A stretch of DNA of 64,000 bases, taken from the NCBI GenBank assembly GCA_019787685.1, contig JAHNUO010000017.1:186001-250000 (forward strand), in the 5' to 3' direction. The position numbers were made by a program, and so were the translations under genes. This DNA comes from Chiua virens. Lineage: Eukaryota > Basidiomycota > Agaricomycetes > Boletales > Boletaceae. The notes below the pieces were generated by a model. That model did no database searches. It was not told where the DNA came from and saw only the letters and a program-made list of their open reading frames with translations. Shown piece by piece: positions 12,401 through 23,896 of the stretch. Position 1 is the first letter of the stretch, and every line of letters begins with the position of its first letter.

Positions 12401-15400
12401 GAGGCAATACAACAGATAACCGCGGCACCGGCAAAGACTCGGTGGCCCGGGTCGTAGTGATTAAGAGGTTCCTGGACTTGCCCCGCAAGCCCATTAGGTT
12501 GTTAAGAGGTTCGAAACATCGCGAAACCATTGACCAGGTTGGGCTTCGAGTGTCTACAAGAGTCTCGCGGCCCTTGTATATCCGATACTGGTCATTTGTG
12601 CAATCGATCCTCCAGTTTTCCGAAAATTCTTCCCAGAGATATTCAAAAGGGCGGATCTCAATGATCCTCGAGGATAGGTTCAACCAGTGGATGTGACCGT
12701 CGACGAGCATGGTCGGAAGATCTTTCCAGAAGATATATGAAGGAATCAGCTCAAGGATATCCCGTGTTCCGTTGCATTGCACTTGAACCACCAGATCATC
12801 ATCTCGCAGAGAATAGTGTACCTGCGTGCCTTTCAATCACCATACAAATCTCACGCAAGATTTGCCACCTACTCTGTGTTTGGACGACGTGGTGTGAGTC
12901 ATGAAATCCATTCCTGGCAGATTGGATGGTATGACAATGAAACCTTGCTGAGAACGATGGTGAGGAATACATCGTGATGTTGCCGTCAGAAAACCATGCG
13001 CACATCACGAAAAATTTCTTTGCATTCTGGAACATCCCTAATTGCGAGGGGCAATCCAGTCAATGGTTTTCCATCTGCTCGAAGTGCTCCAGTTAATAGG
13101 TCGAGGTGCACGGCTTGCGGGGGTTCCATGGTCAGTTCGATTTTGCAGCTAAGCCAACGATCGTTTGGAGGCCCCAACTGCTCCCACTTGCTTGTACATG
13201 GCTGATATCGACCGAGTAGTTTACGGACTGCCAGGTCGATGCCATATTCTGATGGATCGGCGAGGATGACATCGCTTAAGATTCCTTCAAGCGCTAAAGA
13301 AAGAGGCAGATCTCGAAGAAGAAGTAGTCTCGAGTATGTGTTATCGATATCTGGAAAGATGAAGTTAAAGAAGCACCTTGCACGAAGAAACAAGACTCAC
13401 CTTTAAGTTTTTCGGGGCGAAGTGAACGGATAAAGAGAGCACAAGACAGTGTTGCATCGACGTCTTCTGCAGAACGGAAGAGCTTGGGTAGACAAGCTGG
13501 GTCAACGTCGAACGTGCTTCGACACGTGGCAGCCATGTCCAGCAAGAGGCGACTGCGCTCTGTGTTCATGGGTGCCATTGCCAGGTTATATGACAACTCT
13601 TCTACCCACAAAAGCGTCTTACTGCGAATATCACGAAGGAGGTGGATTGCTCGTTCCGAGACGCGTTCACTTGGACTTGACGCGAGAATCCGAGTGAGTA
13701 GCAAAGCCATGCTTCCCATCACTATCGCATCTATTGACTCGACCCCGAAGTCCACGAACAAGGCATAGAGTTCATCCATGAGGGCATTACAAAAGGACAC
13801 ATTTTCAAGTTCTTGATGCCAGATCCATACCCCGGTGTTCAAATCAAGTGGTCCAACTTGGAACACCGCACGAGAGAGCAGAAAATGAACTTCGAGACGA
13901 CGGAGGTTTAGCGTCCTACTACGGAGACCGTGCAGGATGTTGAGCCACTGAAGTGAGCCACCGCTCCTCAACTGCGCAAATGCAGTAAATTCTTCGACAG
14001 AGAAGTCTGTGGGGCAGTGTACTTGAGCAGCCAAGACATTGTTTGGAGTGCAAGAGGTATCATTGATATAGTTGGACAACCTGTCGTCCCGGCCCAATAA
14101 TGCACCACATCTGAAGTGAAAATGATCTGGCCGGTCTTCACGTCCGAAGGTGTCCAGTCCTGACTTGCATACAATGAGTTTCGAACCTCTGGAGGAATTT
14201 CCATTTTGTAGAACATAACGTAAGGTCGGGCTGTTTCGGGATTGTGAGCCCCTTGGATAGAAATAGGAAAAATGGATCTGGTAATGTAGAGGGGGCCCAT
14301 CGTACCCTGAAAAATAAGGTCGCAATTCGATGGAACGAGCCAGGAGATTCTCCCCCTTCTCAGTCTTGTATGAGCTACCGGACATGAGGTGGACGAACCA
14401 ATTCAGAACGCGGAAGGCGGCTGAGCGCCAGATACGAATGTGGGCTGGACATTGCAGCTCGAACACAACAACCTTCGCTTGTAATGGCGAGACGGGCAAT
14501 GGTGATCGTGAATGCTTATTGCCATCCTGATGGTGCGTATGTCCAATTGCGGTGTGCATCGCGTCTCTTTCAATTTGGACTTTGACGCGCTGAAGGTGTG
14601 GGGATTGGTCGTAGTAACGGACAGGAAGACTATCCTCAGTGAACTCGTTCGAAAATACTGACCATCCTGAACGTGAGAAAGAATGACGAGCAGAGAAGTA
14701 CTGATATGCATGTGAGAGACGATGGAGGCTTGTTGTTGTGCGCAGGAAGAATGCTTCTAGAAAAGCGATTGGAATTGCAGGGGAGTAGTCGGCGAGCAGA
14801 GGAATTTCCCTGATGACAAGTTTGTCCACTGCGAGAAAGAGTTCAATCCCTGTCAACAGCCATATCAAGTCACGCTCTGACCCTCCATTCCTCGAAGACA
14901 TCGAGCGCTGCGTATACTTGTCCATCAAAATCTCGAGCTGTGAGCATGCCTCGCCCACGTTTGTGACGCGCGCGACCCAATCATCGATTCCTTGTTCAAC
15001 CAATCGCTCAACGTCGAAGAGAGTGACGTCGGGATCAGCTCGATACGATTCTTCAAAAAAGGTCCCATCCGAAGACAAGAAATCATCAATAGTTCCACGG
15101 TGGCGCTGGTTGGGATTGAAAGGTGTACCGACGGATTTATAACTGGGGTTTGAGAGAGCATTACGAATGTATTCGGCACTGTTTAGGAACGAGACCCGGC
15201 TGTCCCTTGCAAGCTCATCTTGGGATGGGTTTCGAAACGGGGGGGAAGCGTTTGGTTGCTCACATCTGGCGTCAAGGATCTGTCGAAGGCGAGCGCATGC
15301 CTTCAACGCCATCTCAGAGAGCCAATTGGGGGTAGATGCACCAAGTTTGCTTGAGCGTCGGAGAATTTTGCACTCCATCACGTGGAGTAAATCATTTGAG

Positions 15401-16269
15401 AGTGTTTTATGGTTCGGATCCATAGCAAGGGTGGATATGAAGAACAACACAAACTCTTTGTAGGAGGTACGTCCGAGACATCGTTCAAGTAACATTTGTA
15501 TTGTGACTCTGATGACAAGCCACAAAGGGGACCGTCGCCAAGAGGGAAAGTCGTCACGAATACGTTTGGTGATACGAGGAACGTCAATTGTGTGACCAAC
15601 ACCTCGCAAAATCCCAGGAAGTAGTGCAGTGACGTATTTTGGATCGCCAGGAGAAAGGGTAGGATCGTCTGAATTCACAGCATCTGGATGAGAGAGAAAG
15701 CTTGCGAGTTCGTATTGAAACTCCATGTCATCAAACACTTCGTTACGCATCTGGACGGCCGACCTAGGGTACGAGCATATCAGAGATCCACCAGTTGCTG
15801 CTACTGCCTCATCGCTTGGGATTTCGAATGTCTCGCACAGCGTACTGTCCTCCTTCCTAGTGACGAGAACTGCGGCATTTTGACGCCGTATGAAAATTGT
15901 GAGGATATCTATAGTTTTTCAGTAAGATGGGACCATTAGCTTTGATCTCGAGGACATACCTCCTGTTCGCATTCCTTGCAATTGGGTGATAATGTGCCCT
16001 TTGTCCAGGCGCTCACACTGGACGAACGCTTGCAAGTGATCTAGCGTCTTTGTGATGCAATTCCACTGGGGCTTGAAGGTCTCTGGGACAAACGTGGTAT
16101 AAGAATGGGCGGCGGCGCAAACTGCACGAGTTAGGGAAAGGTCGTTCTCTGGGGTATAATCGCTGGATTTGGGAAGTTGGACTGGGAGAAAGACATGGGT
16201 AATAGCATAATTGAATGATGCAGATGTGTGGACAAATGGGGGATCTGTAACAGTAGACTGGCTAGTCAT
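6423..16269 (-). CDS. Giant DUF6606/DUF3638/DUF3645 protein
   Basis: Nine exons in frame: 16269-15960, 15908-13401, 13350-12995, 12947-12873, 12821-10314, 10255-9746, 9692-8570, 8497-7985 and 7927-6423. They sum to 9408 bp, about 3135 aa, the usual size of this fungal family (often auto-annotated as ubiquitinyl hydrolase; biochemical role unclear to me). The N-terminus (FNYAITHVFLPVQLP) is DUF6606-like. Exon 6 has a P-loop-like QVNMGEGKSSVIIP. Exon 7 has RDILDESDEILHTRFQLIYT. Exon 8 has FSGTNDNRWLLPTSIAQHDL, LDHAHTRGTDLKFP and LGPKVTKDNLVQG. Together these resemble the ATPase motifs of SecA-like helicases. The tail is a charged low-complexity region (REREREREVE) with a basic end. No stop or frameshift was found. 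Its start lies about 110 bp from the decayed RSA4 gene on the other strand, so the two were a divergent pair. Confidence 0.9.
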
Positions 16270-16379
16270 ATCTTGGGCCTTGTCGATGTCAATGTGTATG
16301 ATGAGATCCGAACTAGATGAGAGTGTTCAAGCACGATGACAACCACGTGACCTTCGCGTCCTCCCCGACTACTTGCATC

Positions 16380-17690
16380 GTCATCTCAAAATCCATCCAA
16401 GACGACGTCCTAAGCCATCCCTCACAGGCCTTTTCTGAAGAAAATATCCTTGTCGTGTAATGTGCACCACAGTCCGTCTTCAAAGTACGTCCTGCCACAC
16501 GTTGCTCGAGCACCCTATCAGGTATGTCTTCCATCAACATGTGTCCCATCGATCATGAACCTCATTCAATTCAACCCGTCCAGGCCATTCTTCCCCTATA
16601 TTCTGTGCTTCTTTCTTCCCGACCGGCGCACTTCTTGCCACAGGGTCTGGTGACACTCACGTTCGGCTATGGGATCTTAATACCGAGACCCCATCTCATA
16701 CCCTCGTTGGCCATACCGGCTGGGTCCTCTGCGTCGAATGGGACCCAATCGAACGCAAGCTTGCTAGCGGTGGACACGACGGACACGTCAGACTATAGCA
16801 TTCCAAGTCCGGCAAACCGATAGGCGACGCGATGAAAGGCCACTCAAAGTGGGTGACCTCCCTCGCCTGGGGACCTGTACACATGTAAGTCTATCTTGTC
16901 GAGTTTCAACCCCGCTGACTTTCGTCTCGGCCCCCGGTGGTACAGCAACCCGGCTGCGCCACGTCTCGCATCGTCATCCAAGGATGGGACTGTACGCGTC
17001 TGGTCGTCGGTGACGCGACAGCTCGAGTATATTCTCGGTGGCCACACGGCCAGCGTCAACGTCGTCAAGTGGGGATGTGGTGGAATAGGCGGCAAAGGAG
17101 TACTCTACACGGCCAGCAGTGATCGCACAATGAGGGTCTGGGATGCGCAGAGGTCGACCTTCCACACCAGGCAAGACGACTAATCATCTTGTAGGGAAGG
17201 CAATTGACGATCCTCAAAGATCACGCTCATTTGGTAACCACCCTCGCTCTCGACACGGACTTTGTGCTCCGATTCGATTACACCGGTAAGCGACCAGCGT
17301 CTGACAAGGAAGGTGTGTCCCGCTCACCATCGCAGTCCTATAAAGGCCTCGCTTATCATCGGTGCCTGCTATATAGCACAATCACAAGCACTCGAACGGT
17401 ACGAGGCGCTCATTGCTCACACGCCGGAACTGTTGATATCGGGCTCTACACCCTCTTCCTGTAGTCCTTATTCTCATCCGCATCCGACACAAGGGACGGT
17501 AAATCAAAACTCTGAATAAACTGACGGGCCATCAGCGCTCTGGGATTGTACGGGAGGAGCGGATACGTCTTTTTTGGTGCCCTTGCAGTGCTGCATCGGA
17601 TGCTCAATCCGATGTCGTCGATCTAGGGATGATGGGCAAATTTGTGGCGACCCTGTGTGAATATGTCGGTACTGATGTGAGTTCATCCAC
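16380..17690 (+). pseudogene. RSA4/notchless WD40 gene, 5' body (decayed)
   Basis: Recognisable order of the family: SIQDDVLSHPSQAFSEENIL, CAPQSVFKVRPATRCSSTLS, an intron, then GHSSPILCASFFPTGALLAT, HVRLWDLNTETPSHTLVGH, TGWVLCVEWDPIERKLASGG and KGHSKWVTSLAW. After an intron from about 16885 come NPAAPRLASSSKDGTVRVW and GGHTASVNVVKW; further on are DHAHLVTTLALDTDFVLR and GKFVATL near 17640-17670. Defects: TAA after ENILVV, TAG replacing a WD-motif Trp at about 16795, a disturbed frame around 17150-17200, and strong decay after 17290. The protein breaks off after GKFVATL. The missing C-terminal repeat is the piece at 5845-6034. Confidence 0.85.
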
Positions 17691-17730
17691 AGTTCATGTC
17701 TATATCGGTGTTGAACGTTGATTCTTTCAG

Positions 17731-18710
17731 CTCATCTGTTATCGAACATCTGAAGAGGGATCTAAGAGAGGGAGAAGTGATAGTGTTCTTCTACTGCGAT
17801 TTCAGAAACAGAAGGTCCACAACTTCTACGGAAGTGATATATGCTCACTTCTATCTTAGTTGTTCCGTCTCCTCCCAGATCACGGCCTTGATTCTGAAGA
17901 TCTCCCCGACAAAATACTCCAGGAGAAAAGCAAGGGTACCTTTTTGCTGCACGACCATAGAAAACTAGAGCAATTCCTATCGCTCACTGTGGGCTACTTC
18001 GTTGGGAACTGATCATGATCGTGGATGCACTCGATGAGTGCGAGGACACGAAGCCGCTCGTAGATGTTCTTGTTAGTCTCACCCGTGTTCGGATACTGGT
18101 AATGAGTCGACCACATTCGACCATTAACACCACTGCAGAAGTATCGTATCATCTTACCCAATGCACACACTGAGATGATCCGGATGTGCATATTCTATGT
18201 CTTCGGCCTGCTCCAGAAGTCGTTTCGCCAGGATGTCGCACGATTGGATCTGCTTCGCTGCTTTCCTATGTACTTTCGTCTGGTTTCAGCCACATCGCAC
18301 ATATTGAGTTGGGTCCGGGCTCAACCGTAACTTTCGAAGCACTACAGTCTCTCGCGTCGGATATTTAATGCTACCCTTCACACTGGGATCGTCTTTGCGA
18401 GTTGCGGGAGGAAGTCCTCGGATGGTCTTTTCCTCCTTGGCCATCGTCAAGGTATGATGTTGTGCTCTACATCCTGATCACTTATTGCACACCTGGACTA
18501 CTCCAAACGTATCTCTCCTGTCGCCATCCTCTGAAACCAAGGGTCGGGACGAACCCCCTTGTGCATGCTGCAGACTTGCGGAAGTCTAAACACGCAATGA
18601 AGTTGCTATCGACCTCGGCAAGGACGCGCTCGTTGGTGAGCTCTTGAAGAAAGGAAGCATTGTAACGTCAGAGATGCTCTACAGCTGTCTGCATGCCTTG
18701 TCAATGGTGT
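17731..18710 (+). pseudogene. NACHT-ankyrin gene, 3' part (decayed)
   Basis: After an acceptor (GATTCTTTCAG) the frame reads SSVIEHLKRDLREGEVIVFF then YCDFRNRRSTTSTEV, the segment just after the P-loop in NACHT-ankyrin proteins. Further on, in shifting frames, come a Walker B (IMIVDALDECEDTKPLVDVL), MSRPHSTINTTAEVSYHLTQ, FEALQSLASDI, DVVLYILITYCTPGLLQTYL, GTNPLVHAADLRKSKHAMKL and GKDALVGELLKKGSIVTSEM, the last two looking like ankyrin-type helices. Many stops and frameshifts make it a pseudogene. It begins where the fragment at 5632-5792 stops. Weaker remnants may continue to about 19.1 kb. Confidence 0.7.
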
Positions 18711-19380
18711 AGTACTTATCATTCGCCTTGCAGCAGAGCTACAGCCCCCAGATGATTCTGGTTCTGGTTCTCAATGGCGCTGATATGTATTCCAGGACAT
18801 TTAATGGGTTTACTGGCCATTACATAATACCCTGAATCGACATGTCTGGAATTGCTCCAGATTTTCGTCGATGCTGGCTGTAGTCTCACTACTGGCACCA
18901 AAAGGTTTCAGGGACAAAGAGTTCACAAGTTGCGATGGAATGTGGATACAAGTTCGTGAAACGAGTGCTTGCGTACAATATCCTACATCGTCCCTGATTC
19001 TTCTCTGCATCAGAAATATTGTGATCAACGGGCGTGCGAATGACATGACGCTCGGTTCTGGTATAGCGTACTGCCAACGAACCAAAGAACCTAACGACAG
19101 CGAGCATTTGAAAAATGATGAGAAGCCACCAGTTTAAACATTTATGAGTGTGATTGCGCACCTTATTTGCCTCGTTTCCTTGCTCGCTTAGATCGAGTAA
19201 AAACCAAGGCATCATGATGACTCGTCGCACAATGAAAATTGCAAACTCATCCTCCCGGTCCAGATGCTCCTAGAATATACTGTGACGTGCATGTTCCGTA
19301 CGATTCGATGAGCTATAGACTGTCCAATGGGCTAAAAGCCGTCGATGGACAATGACCAAGGCGAAGCGGCAGCACATGAC
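18711..19380. other. Decayed tail of the NACHT gene and pirin 2 upstream region
   Basis: Short frames with stops and no intact gene. The last part (from about 19.34 kb) starts to resemble the upstream region of pirin gene 1, including a shared ATGACCAAGGC and a GCTTTGCAATT element. Confidence 0.4.
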
Positions 19381-19500
19381 TTGGCTTTGCAATTTCGTGG
19401 GAACGCGTGAGTGTTTGATTACTAGAAAAGGAAATCCCCTATCGTGTCTCTCTAATCCTCCTCGTAAGCCGACAGGCTTGTGCCTCAATCCGACGCTGGG

Positions 19501-19508
19501 TATATAAA
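19501..19508 (+). promoter_or_regulatory. TATA box of pirin gene 2
   Basis: TATATAAA lies 135 bp before the ATG at 19636. The upstream block at 19.38-19.47 kb (GGGAACGCGTGAGTGT, ACTAGAAAAGG, TCTCTCTAATCCTC, CGTAAG) repeats the one before pirin gene 1, so promoter and gene were duplicated together. Confidence 0.55.
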
Positions 19509-19635
19509 GCAAGCACCATCGCTTCGTTGAGCATCGTCTCAGAGTTCCCCAACATCCAGACATTCGCATCAACCTACGGTTCTGCACATCATTAACTTCC
19601 TTCATACACTCTGCTTCCTTCTGACTGCGGTAACC

Positions 19636-20623
19636 ATGAGTTCAGTCAACGACGTTCGTATTGTCCCCCGTCGCAGCAACGAGCGCGGTCATGCAGACCA
19701 CGGCTGGTTGAAGACGTTCCACACATTTTCTTTTGCCGAGTTCGTGCCACACAGTCCTTACACTAGCCTGTGAACTGATTATCGAACCCACAGTTATCAA
19801 AGCCTTCGCCACCAGTCTTTTAGCTCGCTTCGCGTCCTCAATGAGGATCGCGTCCAGGCTCGCACAGGATTTGGCACCCATGGCCACCAGAATTATGAAA
19901 TATTCTCCTATATCATTAGTGGGAAGCTCGAACAGTAAGCCTACCTCCCACATATTCACCGTTGAGCATGTTACTCATGAGCGACACAGCAAAGACTCTA
20001 TGGGCAACACCGAAGTCCTGTCTCGCGGTGCCCTCCAAATGACATCCACGGGAACAGGAATCACTCATTCCGAGAAGGCACACGGAGGGAACGATGTTCA
20101 CTTCTGCCAGATCTGGGCATCGCCTCGTTCAGGACAAGGTCGCGGGAAGCCCGCCTATTTCACAAGGTAAGCAGTATCAGCGTCGCTTGCTGAGCCTCGA
20201 ATTCAAACTTGCCTGTTCGCATGTAGATACTTTACAGACGAAGAAAAGAAGAACCGCCTTGCTCTCGTCGTCGCCCCCGATAATGCTGAGGGAGTTACAC
20301 TTGGTAGGGATGACAGCGGACCTGCGCCGATCCGGTCCGAGCTTTGGATGTACGCCTCGCTCATCCACCCAGGGGCCTCTGTTGTCCACACGCCCTCTGG
20401 GAACGGTCAGATGAAGAAAGGATATGTCCACGTAATCCAAAAATCCGGATACAATCCTGGGGCACCGAAAGGCGCTACTCTGAAGATCTCTGGGAAAGAC
20501 AGATCGCAAGTTGAGTTACGGGAGGGCGACGGCGCGTATCTGACATACGGGCCAGGTGTAGAGCTTCGACTTGAAAACGATAGCCAGGAAGTCGTGGAAG
20601 TCTTGCTCTTTGACCTCGAATAG
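19636..20623 (+). CDS. Pirin family protein (paralogue 2)
   Basis: Four exons at the same positions and phases as paralogue 1 (19636-19739, 19794-19934, 19990-20166, 20227-20623), giving 272 aa. The metal-site motifs are present: [28 protein letters not shown] and [11 protein letters not shown], so the His-His-His-Glu set is kept, while HSHQHYE of paralogue 1 has become HGHQNYE. The C-terminus is VEVLLFDLE. Here no upstream ATG is in frame, which supports the matching start of paralogue 1. The first intron again has the GTTCGT donor. It lies just downstream of the NACHT-ankyrin remnant, so the two pirin genes flank the rearranged region. Confidence 0.9.
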
Positions 20624-21227
20624 GTTGTCGAAAGAGTTACATATATGTATGCTGTAGAAGTCTTGCTGCAAAGCAGCAACATCACCTTTTGTTGTTACCA
20701 CTGTAATGTATGTATATGCTTGTAGAGGGTCATTTTTCATTCTAGTAATGGTAGTGTCAGTTAATTAATTGAGCAATTCGTTGTACCTTTGCGAGGCCAT
20801 ATTGATAGACTTGATCTAAGTTCTTTTTCGCGTACGACAATTGCAAGGCAATAAGCATCCCAGACTTTGTTCAGATGCCACCTGCGCACGGAAACATAAG
20901 TACTACTGAAAACGACTATGCCACGATGTTAGTGAAAAACAAACTTAGCTGGCTGAAGACACCCGCGTCGTATCAACGAGACGCTTCCTCTCGTAGGATC
21001 GTCGACACCAGTAAATGGAAGTAAGCCGTAACACGTGTTCTAGAGGACCCTTTATAACGTTCCTTGTCGTGACGTTGATTGGTCCAACTTGGGCATTTAG
21101 ATGCTAAGATATGAATTCGCAAAGGCAAAGGTACGTATCGCAACAACACAAGTGTTGAAAAGTCGGGCCAGGAAGGAAGCATCTCAAAAATATCTGGTTC
21201 ATGTAACACACAGCACCGAAAGTATGA
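20624..21227. other. Intergenic, convergent 3' ends
   Basis: Between the stop codons of pirin 2 (plus) and the GTPase gene (minus). I see no coding or structured element. Confidence 0.45.
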
Positions 21228-22160
21228 TCATAGTCCACAACAATCAGTTATCGATTTACGGACCAGCTCGATACCAAACTTAAGGCCCTTTGGAGGGCAA
21301 GCAGTGATGATCGGCGGTAGACATGTCGGCGCAGCTCGAAATATGGCGCTCTTCATTTGGTCTACGCGTTCTCGTCCTCCATTCTCGAGCTGGTCTGCTT
21401 TTGTAATTATCGCTTGCAGCGTGAACTTGGTCCCGCCCGATTGTTGGAGCTGAGAATCTAGTTCAGCGAGCATGGCTTCGTCTGTGGTCCGTAACCCATG
21501 GGGTGCAGAGAACAGAGTGTATACCCGCCGTAACCTGGAATGTTGGCGAATCATCTAGAAATGTAGGTGTTTTGACGATGCACCACTCACTCGTCACGAT
21601 GCGTAACATAATGATTGAACACAAGACCCCATTCCGAGCGACCTCGCGAACCGTATCCAGGGGAGTCTACGACAACCAGTTTACCGGAGGAGGGTCCAAC
21701 TCGGAAAAAGTTCAAAGCTTGAGTGCGACCCTGCAAACCTACTCTGAAACCAGAAACATAGATGTAACAACGGTTACTCACAGCTTTCTTGCTTGTAAAC
21801 AGTAGATCGTTGCGCCCGAGAACAGCGTTGAGCAAAGATGATTTGCCCACGTTCGCTCTACCTGACAGAATGTTATCCGTGAAACATGAACTGTAAATCG
21901 CACATGTTTTACCAGTTACAATAACCTTATTGAGCAAGAGGTAAGATGAGTGATGGGAGATTGTCAGGACTCACTTCTGGCAGTCCGTTGAATCGCCGCA
22001 ACGAACTTACACCTGTGACAGAGGCAAGGAACTCGGCGGAACCAGGGGATTGGAATATCGTCTGTGAGCTGGTAGAGTTATTCCTTGACAAAGAAAGGTG
22101 AAAATTTTCACGTGGGATCACTCGGCCTGTGCAATGACGGGATAGTTGCAACCACGACAT
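21228..22160 (-). CDS. EngB/YihA-type GTPase, probably mitochondrial (Mrx8/GTPBP8-like)
   Basis: TRAFAC-class GTPase of the EngB family, which assists ribosome large-subunit assembly; the yeast Mrx8 and human GTPBP8 members are mitochondrial. I read exons 22160-21975, 21925-21913, 21861-21782, 21730-21591 and 21534-21228, total 726 bp, 241 aa, all phases agreeing. The N-terminus is rich in Arg/Ser and lacks acidic residues for about 30 positions, as in a presequence. The G1 motif GRANVGKSSLLN, G3 VDSPGYG, G4 ITKAD and a G5-like TACPP are visible. The second exon is only 13 nt and encodes VIVTG, the strand before the P-loop. It is divergent from the WDR5 gene, with 133 bp between the ATGs. Confidence 0.85.
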
Positions 22161-22293
22161 GCCAATATCCGAATATCCCGGAATTGATTTCGAGCTGTCT
22201 CGATTGTTTGCCTTTGTTATTTCTCAAAGTCTTTGCCAAACATGCGCAAACTCGTCCGACTGATCGCGTTTTTTGTATACTGCAATCTCCACG
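22161..22293. promoter_or_regulatory. Short shared bidirectional promoter
   Basis: The 133 bp between the GTPase ATG (minus, 22160) and the WDR5-like ATG (plus, 22294) must contain both promoters. A TTTTTTGTATAC element lies about 20 bp before the plus-strand ATG. No other site is recognised. Confidence 0.5.
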
Positions 22294-23762
<1,469 letters not shown>

Positions 23763-23896
23763 GAAATATGACATGGATTATCGAATGTCTTGTTTATTGT
23801 ATTGCTGTAAATCCGTGTTGTACAAATGTAGAAACGCCTGTTGTAAGAGTACACAGAAAAACATCGTGTAACGACATTCAGCCACAATTCCACCGT

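Noticed and set aside
5632..18710. Simple insertion of the giant gene into RSA4, or a plain tandem duplication
   Set aside because: An insertion would leave the RSA4 body before its tail, but the tail comes first. A tandem duplication would not put NACHT 5' sequence directly against the RSA4 3' tail and the reverse at the other joint without extra deletions.
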